From Flectonema sp. DT1601 (lineage: Eukaryota > Euglenozoa > Diplonemea > Diplonemida > Diplonemidae): a stretch of 64,000 nt of DNA. The notes under the pieces were generated by a model. It saw only the letters and a program-made list of their open reading frames with translations. It was not told the DNA's origin and made no database searches. A program made the position numbers and the translations under genes. The stretch covers positions 372,001-436,000 of the forward strand of contig OZ025799.1 of the NCBI GenBank assembly GCA_964019425.1, given 5' to 3'. Within the stretch, counting starts at the first letter, position 1; each line of letters begins with the position of its first letter. Shown here piece by piece: positions 51,351 through 62,413 of the stretch.

Positions 51351-54330
51351 TTACAGCAGCATCCGCTGTCGGGGTTTCTTTATCAAGGTTCTTTTCTTTT
51401 TTGAAATGAGCTGGCATTTTCGCATTAATTTAAGAAGTGTTCCGGGAGGCAGGTCGCTAGCTGTTCCTGAAGGCATTGGTATCGGTTTATAATCGATTGG
51501 AGGAGGTCGACGTTTAATCATTACAGGACCCATTGAGAAGCAGAGTGTTAACTCTCTGTGACCTTCCATAAGTTGTTCTGCGTGACTGACTGAAGTAGTA
51601 ACGATATGATTAACGTGAGTTAGTTTCCATTTTGATAATTTCGATAGTCCAGCTCTACTACTCGGCGAAGCAGGAATAACAGATTGAAGTAATAATTCTT
51701 TACTAAAAGCCAACCCGAGGGGAACATCTTCAGAACTTCTCCGAACGATAACTTCAACAGAACGAGGATCTGAATCATACTGCTGTCTATTAGATGGAAT
51801 AGGAGGTGGTGATATTCGATCAATTTGATCGTTTCTTTCCATATTTTCTGTTGTTGGATGACTCTCTTGAAAGCATTCATCCTCAATAACTCTCTTAACC
51901 CTCCTCACGGGTACTTGTCCTCGAGTATTCCCACCTCTGGATAAGAACCCACAAGTTGCACTCGCCACACTCCAATTGGCTACTCGAGGAATAGAAGTAG
52001 TCGTCTTGCAGCTATGCGTGTTTTCAATTCGAGGTGGTGGTACCGTTCTGCCTTTGGAATCAACGTACACAGGGTTTGTGAATTCTTCAATTGTTATCCC
52101 GCCAGTTGCTGTTCGTGAGAATACTTTTGATTTATTCTGTTGAATTGGTGGCGGCGCAGGTTCGATTCTCCATCGTCTTCCTTTTAAGCTTCCTGTTATT
52201 AGTGTTGTTTGCTGTTGTTGTTTTTTACTTAAATAATGATAAATTTAAAAAAAAAAAAACACGATAAAACACATACGGGAAACAGCCTTATCAACCGCAT
52301 CTCGAGTAGATTGGTACGTTGCTGAGACTGTCGGTGTTTTTTGTAGTTTGTGTCGACTTGATATCGAAACAACATTCTTTTTCATTCCTCTGAGACTTTT
52401 CAGACATTCACGTTCTTCTTTTAATGCTTGCTTACAAGGGATACACGAATTATCATGGTCATCTATTATGATTACAACACTCGAAATAGATGATAAAACC
52501 CTCCTTTTGAATTGTGTTACCGAAGGGAAACGTGTGTTAAACAACGCTAAAAACCTCCTTAACAAATCAGTAGAATAGTAAAAAGTATGTCTAAGGGGTG
52601 ACGAATGCCAAGTACACTTATCTTTTGTGTGTTGGGAAGTTGAGGTTGTTGTTGAGTGCTTTAGACGTCTGCAAAGGACTTCGAATCGACGCTGCAAAGC
52701 AACTGACTGAAGCTCACCTTTTGAGTAGTGTTTGCTTTTACGACCAACAAACATAGCAGCTAGTGATAAAGCAGCGTTCGTACTCATTTCATTGTCATCA
52801 ATGTCCATATCATGCGATGAAGTACTTCGCGGTGGTAATGTTCCAGATTGACCTTCTCTGTCATTTATTTTAACATCAGAAATACCCATCTCTTCAGGAA
52901 GTCCTAACGGAAGCCAAATATGTTCCGCGAACTCACGCAGTGTCATCTCCTTATTGTCATCAACTCGTTCACATAAAAGGTTCCAAGTGACGGGATTTAC
53001 TTGAGTAACACCACCAACTTCTATTAATGTTCGAAGGGCTGCTAATAATTGTTTAGTTCTAACTGTGCTGTGAGGGTTTTCTGGTGAACCTCCTGCTAGT
53101 CTGAAGGTATCTATCGCCCCTGTTGCTGCACTTTGAAGTAAAGTGTTAAATTCACAGTAGTCTACAATACCGTTGCTGTCTTTGTCAAGGTCCTGTTGTT
53201 TTTTTTGTTGTGTAAAAAAATGTTGCTGAAGTTCAGTTCAAATTGTTAAAATAATTTCATTCACAAACCTGAAGCATCGCATTATCAAGCTTCAATTGAA
53301 ATCCTTCTGCAGCATCTTGAAGGAATTCTATCGTTATGTTTCCTGTCTGATCTCGATTACCTCCCATGGCTACGAATGCATCAAGCATATCAGCGTCAGT
53401 ACTGTATTCACTTATAGTCTTGTTCCTTGCTTTTAAGACGTCACAAACTGCAAAAAATTCCATCAGCGTGAGAGATTTTTGAAGTTCCTCAAGAGATTTT
53501 GATTTTTCCATATCAGAGTATGTTTCATTATCGTAATTTATATGTTGTGCGTTACCTTTATTAACCAATACAACAGCTTTACGTACCGCATCAGCTAGTT
53601 GTGGGAGGTCAGCAGATCCCAACATCCCAAGCCGTTGTAATGCTGAGCGTAGCAGTTCTAGGTTGTTATTAATTGCGAGCCTTGAAGCTCCTTCATCATA
53701 GGCACGCTTTAGCCATTTTAATTCTTTTCTCGTGAGGTATGATTTATTGTCATAACGGTATGGGTAGTCAACTTGAAAATCATCGACTGGCAGTCTAACG
53801 ACAGCAGCATTGGTAGCAGTGGCTGGTTGGGTGTTTATGTGAGCTGAATGGATGTTTTGATTTACTTGTTTTCTTTTCTTATCTTGGCTATCTGATGATG
53901 TGAGGGTAGTCTCTTCACAATCTGGTACATGAAATTCAATTTCAGTACAAGGAATCCAAACCCTGCCATCACCATAACACCAATCCTTTATTTGTTGAGG
54001 AGGTTGACCGTTGTGACGAGCTTGAGAAGTTACAATGCTGTTCGTCGAAATGTCAGTCAGCCCTCGTCTTTGAGTAACGATACTCCATCCTTCATCAGAG
54101 TCACTGCAGAGGAACATTGAGGCTTTTTGATTTATCCAAACTGGAAGACCATTTGCTGTTTCTCGACTCATTACGTACTTCCCACAACAATGAGAGATAA
54201 CATGTGGTCCTGACAAGATACAAACCTGCGGCATGTTTCCTTCACCAGCAGCCTTTGCCGCCAATCGCTTTGACGGGTTTCCACCAGTCGAGAGCTCCGC
54301 GCTCCGAGTCGCTAGTGGAACCAACGGCAT
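51351..54330 (-). CDS. EF-hand and PDZ-like domain protein, 3 exons
   Basis: Exon 1 is 54330-53269, exon 2 is 53192-52277 and exon 3 is 52192-51351, giving 939 residues. The introns are 76 bp (GTTTGT...ACAACAG) and 84 bp (GTATGT...ATAACAG), both in frame. Residues about 35-120 contain a Gly/Trp/Cys-rich module (GKYVMSRETANGLPVWINQ, EGWSIV). A degenerate EF-hand (GGNRDQTGNITIEF) ends exon 1. A canonical one (DLDKDSNGIVDYCEF) opens exon 2, so calcium binding is likely. Exon 3 holds a PDZ-like domain (VEVIVRRSSEDVPLGLAFS through HAEQLMEGHRELTLCF). It is probably a calcium-responsive scaffold. The 3' end is uncertain: the stop overlaps a GTAAGT donor, so another exon may follow. CATGACAG lies 18 nt before the ATG. 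Confidence 0.78.
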
Positions 54331-54539
54331 GTTATTACATAATAAACCCTGTCATGAGATTATTGTTTTTAATGAATTTAAAAGAGAATACCAAATCCAA
54401 CTACGATGATCAATCTATTATAAGTGATACCTGACAATAAGAATGAAGCATTATAAAAGTTATGGTAAAGTAACAATGTGTGGTTTTTAGTTCTAATTAT
54501 CTATGAGATTTTATCTAAATAACAAAAGTGTTGAAATAA

Positions 54540-57500
54540 TTACATCGACTGATCCGCGTCGTCAAAGACGTTCACCATGACGTCCAGTAATTCATTTACG
54601 ACAAAAGTACCAGTTCCTTGAGAAGCTACGCCTCCTCCTCTCTTCTCTTCAAGTTCTACAAGTTTATCACAAGAGTGACATTGAACAGTAGTCGCGTGAG
54701 TAGTATGGCTCAAATTACCAACCGTGTCACCAGTCTGTAAAGGAACAATCGGTGATGCCGAACGAACAGCACCTTCCTCACCACGAGCAGGTTGCGGCGT
54801 CCAACAAAACGAAAGAGGAAAAAGAGAAAACGCGTTAAATTCACTACAAGTCACATCATGAATCTGAGCTGCTGGCTGCGACAGGAAAAAGTTTTGAATC
54901 CAAGACTTGTGATGACGCTTACCCAATCCCCAGGTACATAAATGGAATGGATGTGCGAAAGGACGATCACTCATAAAGGAATTACCAACAGCTTTAATAC
55001 CATGTTGGGCTTCAGTCCATAATGCTTCCATTAACTCACAACGTGCTTCTCTAGAATAGTCTAAAAGATGAGTACCATAAGTCATAGTAGTCCATGTTAA
55101 GGATTGTGCGTAGTTCTTACAATGTTGAGCTCCACATCTTTCAACTAACTCGTGGATACCACCAGGACCTAATTCATCAGGTAAAGTTCCCCAATAAAAG
55201 TGAGTAGCACCCAAACGACTGATATCTGCCAGGCCAGCAGCAACAGTCGGATCAGAGAGAGGAATATTACGTTGAGCGCTGTTGTGTGGAACGGGTGATA
55301 TTCCAAACTGGATTTTTAGTCTTCGCTTGCGAAGTCGGAGTCGCATAATGTTAAGTCTCCTTTTCAACAATGAACAAATAGTCGAAAATAATGTTCCCTC
55401 CTTGTGATAAGCATTATGAAGTGCTGCTGTTGGAAGACCTTGAAGAATTGATTCACTCGATACCATGGATTGAACTTTTGAGAACTCTGCGAACATTGTT
55501 AGAGAACCAACTTCACATTCTCCAATTTCACCAGTTAAGAAATATTGACAATAGTCAGCCCTATCTTGACAATGCCGCAGGTTAGCAGCAAGGAACCCGA
55601 TGTCTTGCTTTGAGTGTCCAGTTCTCCATTTTCGTAGTGACACCTGTCTCTCAATAGACTCGGCACCCGACCATATTTGAATTATTATCTTAGCTTCATA
55701 TGGCAACGTCTGAGAAGAAGTTCCACTACAGACTCTCAGACAGGCTCTTCTAAAGGCTGCTTCTGTTTCATTTGACCATCCACTGCTAACCCAGACTTGT
55801 AGAATAGAATCAAGTGATGCCTTAGTATCATCACCTTGAAGCATTTCAAGTAGAACAACACTCTTAGCAATGCTGTATGTACTGGATTCGTAGCCGAATA
55901 TCTCTAAGACAGATGCGCTGTCAGCGTAGACCATTGTCGACATCGCCTCTACTAATAAATCACAAAACTGAAATAAAACTATTCTCACCGTGTGATGAAT
56001 TTGTAAAGTTAATTTCATCGGAGGTATAAATGTGAATGAACGATTCGTTATAGCTAACATTCCTGTTTTTGGTTTTTGTATAGTTTTCGTGTGATTATTT
56101 TTTTTATCATATTTTTTTTCAGTCATTCTCAAAATTACCGACCACGAATGGCTCATTTTACCCCAGCTGGAAGAGTTTTTTTCCCTAACCCGCCTTCCAA
56201 TGGGGCATGTTTGTGCTCCAGAGATTATGAATACCATTGCAGCAGTTGTTGCTGGTGACGCTTTGTTTGTAAAGGAGGAATTTGCTGAGAAAAATGTTGA
56301 AATCCATTAGTGGATCGACAACATCAGAATTTCTTGGCTCAAAAGAAAACGTGAAGAGTGCTGGTTCACCCAGAAGTATCTTCGTAGGGTAACTAATTAT
56401 CTGAACAAAGGCACATTACAAGTTCAAGTCTTCGAAAATACCTCATTGTGTAAAGAGGGAGCGGCAAGTAAGATGCTAAAATTGGAAACTAAGCGAGAAT
56501 ATGGTAGATCTCGAACTGAAGACAGCTAACTACATACCTGCATGAGACTCTATTTTTACATCCCGAACGCTACCCAATCTTGGTGATCCTTTAAACCATT
56601 TCATTCCCTCTTCAGAACAACCAACACGGTGCCATAAAGCTTCTTCCTCATTGTTCCAATCATACGTCTCCAAAGAGAATAAGTGGAGCTTTATATTGCG
56701 AGCTTGAAGGTAAGAATCGTATAGAAGTTTAATACCTGTGTCTAACGTGTCTTGGGTTGATTCTGTTTTATGTTTCTGATAACGAAACCATTCTTCATGA
56801 AATGGGGGAACATCTTCAGGTCGACAGCTGATTTGACCTAAACTTGGATCATCATTAAGTTGAAGTAAGTCAGTCAGAGTTGTGTCAAAAGGATCATCCA
56901 GTGGTTGTTGTCTGCTTCTAACTTCAGTTAATTTTCTAATTATTTCATGTGAATTTGGATCATATGACAATCCTTCTTCAAGCGAGTCAACAGCAGCTTC
57001 TAAGTCGAGAGAGGTTCCCAACATTGATAACGCAGTTCCTTTACGTAACCAGCCCTTTGACCACCAAGGGTTATAAAAGACAGCTAATTCTCCATCACGG
57101 AGTGCTTCTCTGTAGTTCCCCTGACGAAAATTAGAGCTCGAACGACATGAGTAGCATATCGCCATTTGTTGCGCCAGTTCTATTTCTGATAATTTATTTT
57201 CAGAGCGGAGGATTTCTATTGCGTGATCACACCATCTAATCGCAAACTCATAATGACCCTGTTCATAACAATTATTAGAAACTGCTTTATAGGCTTCTCT
57301 AAGTGTTCTTTTTACTTCTGGGTTACTTGGACTCAGCTGCAGTGCAGTTTCTAAGTGTTCTGCAGCTTCCATCGGTTCATTAATTGAGAGGAGGATTGCA
57401 CCTTTTCGTAAATATCCCTTAAACCATCCTTTATTTAATTGAATCGCATTCTCGGCGTCTGCAGATGCGGCAGCGTATTCACGTTGTTGTAACTGAATAG

Positions 57501-57705
57501 CGGCTCTCAGGGTTAGCAACGATGCTAATTCAGCTTGTAATGCCTTCACACACTTTGTTGTGTAGCCTGTTGCATCTGAGTAGTCTCCCTTAGCGAAAGC
57601 TTTCTGTCCCATGCGTTCTAATTTTCTGACAGACTCCAGTGGTAGTCTCCCGCCACGAGGTGACTCCGGTGGCCTCATCATCGAGTCACTTTCTGACATC
57701 GGCAT
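54540..57705 (-). CDS. TPR-repeat protein, probably 5 segments with two very short introns in doubt
   Basis: Proposed exons are 57705-56538, 56515-56442, 56400-56235 and 56062-54540, 976 residues in frame throughout. The first exon has at least five TPR-like helical pairs (AKGDYSDATGYTTKCVKAL, WFKGYLRKGAILLS, WWSKGWLRKGTAL), a protein-binding scaffold. The C-terminal 500 residues are unknown and end near a CHSC motif. The last intron (172 bp, GTATTC...AAAACAG) is normal. The first two would be only 22 and 41 nt and end in TTCAG rather than the standard AACAG. They are inferred because coding-like sequence continues in a consistent phase. The alternative is two genes, the second starting at an internal Met near 56304. 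No acceptor-like sequence precedes that Met. CCAACAG lies 5 nt before the first ATG. Confidence 0.6.
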
Positions 57706-58416
57706 TTCTTCTGTTGGAATAGAATTATTTATAATCTAAATGTAGAAAATGTGGTTCCTTGACAATCATCGTTTACTACTGACGAGTATAAAATAAGTTC
57801 ATTTATAAAAAACAAGAAACAGAATAACCAAGGCACTACAAGGATTTTCTAAATAATCAAATGTGTGAAACAAAATTTTTTTTTCAAGAGACAGAGAAAG
57901 TTCGGCAACTTTAAAAATGTATCTTGAGAAGTAGAACCAATTTACTTAAAAAGTGGTCGTGCAATCTGTGAAGCGAGGACGTGGTTACAGTAGTGTATTG
58001 CCTTGTTACGAATTCGTTCCAGGTAGTAGTTATCAGACTCGTCTGAGCTACACACATGCCAATGTATTCTGGAAGGACACGATGGTGAAAACCACCACAA
58101 GTTCTGACTCAAAACCAACTTTACAATTAAATTGCAGTCGGTCTTACTGAAATAATAATATTTTAAAAAATAAAGACGGCAATGAACACACTAAAGTATC
58201 CTACCCTACTGTAGTAACAAAAAGAATAACATAAACGAAATTGAAATCTATTCGACAATAATATTTCTAACGCTGTTTAGAACTACTAACCAACAACTAA
58301 TGGAATTAGGATAGAGTTTTCCATTAGTTTTATGTTGTCAGGGATTCGCTCGTTTTTTTTCGTATTATCGAAAATGAAAAAAAGTTCAGGACAACAAGGT
58401 TATCTTGCTAAATTCA
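57706..58416. other. Intergenic, 710 bp, with one coding-like patch
   Basis: Between 57950 and 58150 base composition is even, and both a 65-codon plus frame and a roughly 75-codon minus frame are open. Neither has a recognisable family or, on the minus strand, a start codon. The rest is AT-rich. Confidence 0.4.
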
Positions 58417-61400
58417 CTAACGAGATCCAAAACGAGGAGGAGGGGTTGCCATAATCGGAGATTGCGCCAGTTGTATATTGTCGTGGATGCGAGAGTGTTG
58501 CTCAAGTTCCTGGACGGCAATCATCTTCTCACGATCAGCGAATTGATTCTGACCGCGTGCATAAACCATGTCTGAGTTTCTCTTCCGCTCTGTTTCCGCC
58601 CTGCTTTGCTCAACCTGAGCAGCAAATGCAGCTTGAGTTAGAGCTTGAGATCCTTGTCTTCTGGTCATGTAGTCGACTGTTTCTTCAATCTTTTGCTGTC
58701 GCATTACAAAAGCAGTGTTTTCAATTTCTTTTACACCTCTTCTCTTATCAATGTTTGCGACCAGTCGTTCATCGCGTTGTCGTTCCTCGTGACCCATTCT
58801 TGCACTCCGCCTTCGGTGAGCCTCTGAGAGTGCGTATTCAGTTATTAATTCTTCTTCTTTGTGTTGAGATTGGTATTTCTCCATTCTGTTTTCGGATTAT
58901 AAAATATATTTAATCAGAGTAGGGGGGTGACTCTTTTCGTATTTCTGAAGTAATAATTTTTTTCCAACCTGAACAATAGAAATAGCAAACTGGACATACT
59001 TTCTGGCTTCAACAGCGCGAACTTGAGCCTGTCTCTTTGCTTCTTGTTCTCTCCAGTAGGCATCACGCTGTGTTTTGTATTTGTTGTATTTAGATGACGG
59101 AATGAGTTTTTGTGTTTTGTTTCAATTATGGGATGAGTACATACGTCGTCGGCAATAGCTTTGGTTCTACAAGCTGCGAGGTAATCAGATTCCATTTTAA
59201 CTCTGTTTGAATCTATAGTAGTCATGAGCATGTGTTGACGGAACATGTTCGCATCCAAATCAAATTCTAGTTGAGAGCGAGCTCGTTCTGTTAGCTCGCG
59301 AAGGATTTCTTCTCGGGCATACCAGCCTCTGAATGTAGATTGGATGAGTATCGCAGCACCATCGACTCGGTTTTTTTCTGCTGTTTCGCGTTGAAGACGC
59401 TCTTGAATTTCTCGTTCTTCACGTTCAATGATCTCTTCTTTAATTAGAATACTCTCGTCCTGAAATATTTCAAACATATTATCCCACTCTCTCTGTTCTT
59501 GATCAATAATTGCCTGATGTGATGAATTCGCGTCATTTCCAATATTAGCTAGCCCTTCAGCAATCGATTCCAAGGCTTCTCTCTCCGCCTCCGCCTGCGC
59601 TTTCGCTGCTTCCGCTGCAGCCTTTTGCTCTGCTAAGATCTGCGCGTGTTTTTCTTTTAGGTCTTGTTTTACTTGTTCTCGTATCCCATCAACAATTGCT
59701 TTATTCTTTTCTAATACGAGTCCCTGTTTTTTTGATGTTGAATTAGACCTCAGTCAATAGTGTCTTTGGAATGAAAAAAAAGATAACAACACAAACCTTA
59801 ATCTGCATAATCGCAAGGTATGCTCTACAGTGTGCGAGTACTACGGCGTTGTAGATCTCTAGTTTGACTTTGCGAAGCTTTTCAAGAGCGACGTATGCTT
59901 CTGACTTCAGAAAGACTCGACTAGTACCGACCTGTTATTGTTATTTTAGGTGACTCTCAACAAATGTTAAGCTCACTGAGATGACGTGCATACCTGAGCA
60001 TCTTTTGTTTCAAGACCAGCTTCCTTTAAGATTGAAGCAGAGTCAGCTGCGTTCGGCGATATGATTGCGTACCTCTGAATAAAACGATCAAATTTAATTC
60101 TGACTGGATATCCAGCTTTTCTAATCTTAACCGTTCCCAATACACCAGATGAAGAAAGTTGTTTTAGCGTATGAACTCCTTCGAAATTGAGTCGTCCACC
60201 TTGTGGATGAGCCTTAATACATCGAATCCAATGGGGATTAGTACTTTCAATCAGGTCCATGAGATCTGCAACTTGTGATTTGAAATATCCACCGACAGTC
60301 ATCTTTTTAGAATCATCTTCATCAGGAGATGGCAGCAGCATTGCAACGAATGGATCGTTTGAATCTCTCATAAGTCTTTTCATTTCAGGTCGAAGGGTGT
60401 CTTTATTCTTTTCTAAGAATCCCTCAACTTCATACGAAACATCCGCAGCATAATGATGAATAGTGAACGATGTTCTATCCAGAGGCCTTCTTGTAAAGAA
60501 TTCTTTAAACGGACCTTGACATAAGTCAGTCGCACTCGTAAGGAAATCATCATCAGTACTATTCCCAAGAGAACAAGCAGAATCAAGCTCTGTTAATATA
60601 CTTTGTGTTATCATTCGGCAACATGGTGCGTTGTCAGGAAATTCAACATTTGATACGTCGATATCTGTTTTTTTTTTATTTTATTAGTGTTGTTCTTTAT
60701 TTGTTTTTTCGTTGTTTTTAATGTACATACTTTCTGCTTTACATTCCATTTGATCCCTTTCAAAGATGTATTTATTGTAGTGAAGTTGAAGAGTCTCGTT
60801 AGCCAGATTGATACACAATTGCTCGAAGGAGTTTAGTTGAAAATTTTCAAATCCAAAAATATCAAGTAACCCAATCCAGTTACCATCGCTATCAACGTCT
60901 AATGTCTTATTGCATGTGTCAATAATCCAGGAGAACTCGTTGTCGTAGATCGCCTTTGACAAAGCTGACCTAGCATCTCTTGCTTGATAAGGGTTAAGTG
61001 GTACAATGCTTACTTCTTTATTAACTTCTAATTTTTTTGTTACCATTTCTTTCTTTAAGACTTCAGGGTCTTTGATGCTCCATGATTGCATGCATTTATC
61101 AAGCCATTGAGTTGTCGATGCTGTGTTTTTTTTGATAATTTTTGTTTGTGGTACAAAATCCTAATAAAGGAATAGGGTTAGTTACGCTGTCTACTACTGA
61201 ACAATGGGATTTTTGTAGGTACAATAAAAAAAACAGTTTTTTTGTAATTAAAAAACACACCGGAAACAACAGAACCTTCACCACCATCAGAATCAAAAAC
61301 TACATTCTCAATGTTCATAACTCCAGCTACAACCTTCCAAACTGAATCAACTGTCTCTTGAGGTACGTCTAACTCAATCAAACTACTGGAGACGTCATCA

Positions 61401-62413
61401 AAGGCTTGTGAGGTGTTAAATTCTCCAATCGATTCATCAATTTGTCCGTCTTTTGTTTTATTTGTATGAAACCTTCCACCTACTTTAGTGTTGCTGTATT
61501 CTTTTTCAGAACCAATTCCGAAGTTTGCCTTTGTAGTTGCCTTTGCAAGAACATAAAATGCGTGGTATACGCGTTCGTCGGGTGCTGCGGTGACAATTCT
61601 ACTTTTCTCAAGAAGATATTTTGTTATTTGTGCTCCAACTAGGAAACCGTCAGAACTAAATTTGACGCACATCCATTTTCCAAAACGAGATGAGTTCGGG
61701 TTTCGGACTGTACTGGCATTACCAAAACACTCCAAAGGGTTACTCGAAGTGTTGATTTTACTCCCTACAGATAGAGCTGCTTGCTTTTGAGTATCAGTAC
61801 CTGATTTACAAGATAAGGCTGCGAGGTATTTCATAACAATTTTTGCTGCTTCCGTCTTTCCGGCACCAGACTCTCCAGAGACAAGCACACACTGATCTGG
61901 TTTGTCACTAGCACCGGTTCGCATTTCCCAGTAGGTATTGTGCGCGACAGCCCAGGAATGTGGAAGGTTTGCTTCGATTCGCTCACCTTCACTTAAATAT
62001 TTAGGCATCTGATCTTCTTTATACCAAGCAATATCATAAGTAAATGGATTAAGAGCAACAGTAATAGCCCCTACATTGGTATAAACGTAATTGGATATAA
62101 ATCTTTTTCTAAGAACATGAAGAAGTGTTGAATCATGAAGTACTGTCAAGTTCAGTAAATCATGAACATCTTCATCCAAAACTTCAGCATTCGTCACACA
62201 ATAAACTTCTTCTGCTTTCAGTTTTTCGTACAATCTTCCTGTTTCCCATTTGGCAACTGGATTACTGTTTTCTTTTGCTTTGCATGTTGCTAGTTTTCCA
62301 TCCCATGTTTGCACAGTTCCCTGAGTCCAACCGTGTTTTTCATCATCACCGTTGATGTAAAAAAGACACGGAGACCCTACGTCAGGTTCAAGAAATTCTT
62401 CCTTCGGAGGCAT
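58417..62413 (-). CDS. Myosin heavy chain, 7 exons
   Basis: Exons are 62413-61261, 61120-60731, 60664-59994, 59931-59797, 59723-59145, 59067-59000 and 58885-58417, giving 1154 residues in frame. The six introns of 62-140 bp all end in AACAG or ACACAG. The motor domain fills about residues 60-780: P-loop GESGAGKT near 180, switch I NPNSSRFGKW near 232, and switch II DIFGFENFQLNSFEQLC near 467. The actin-side IRCIKAHP and the converter VGTSRVFLK follow. After it comes a charged helix, a single IQ motif (AAILIQSTFRGWYAREEI near 910) and a basic/acidic coiled tail without a recognised cargo domain. An actin-based motor of unassigned class. The first intron holds a dispersed repeat. CTGAACAG lies 14 nt before the ATG. 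Confidence 0.93.
61149..61232 (+). repeat. Dispersed ~85-bp repeat, copy in myosin intron 1
   Basis: Partner of 13316-13400 (about 48 kb away), same orientation, with blocks AAAATCCTAATAAAGGAA, TTAGTTACGCTG, ACTGAACAA and TTTGTAGGT. It lies wholly inside the 140-bp first intron of the myosin gene. Confidence 0.7.
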
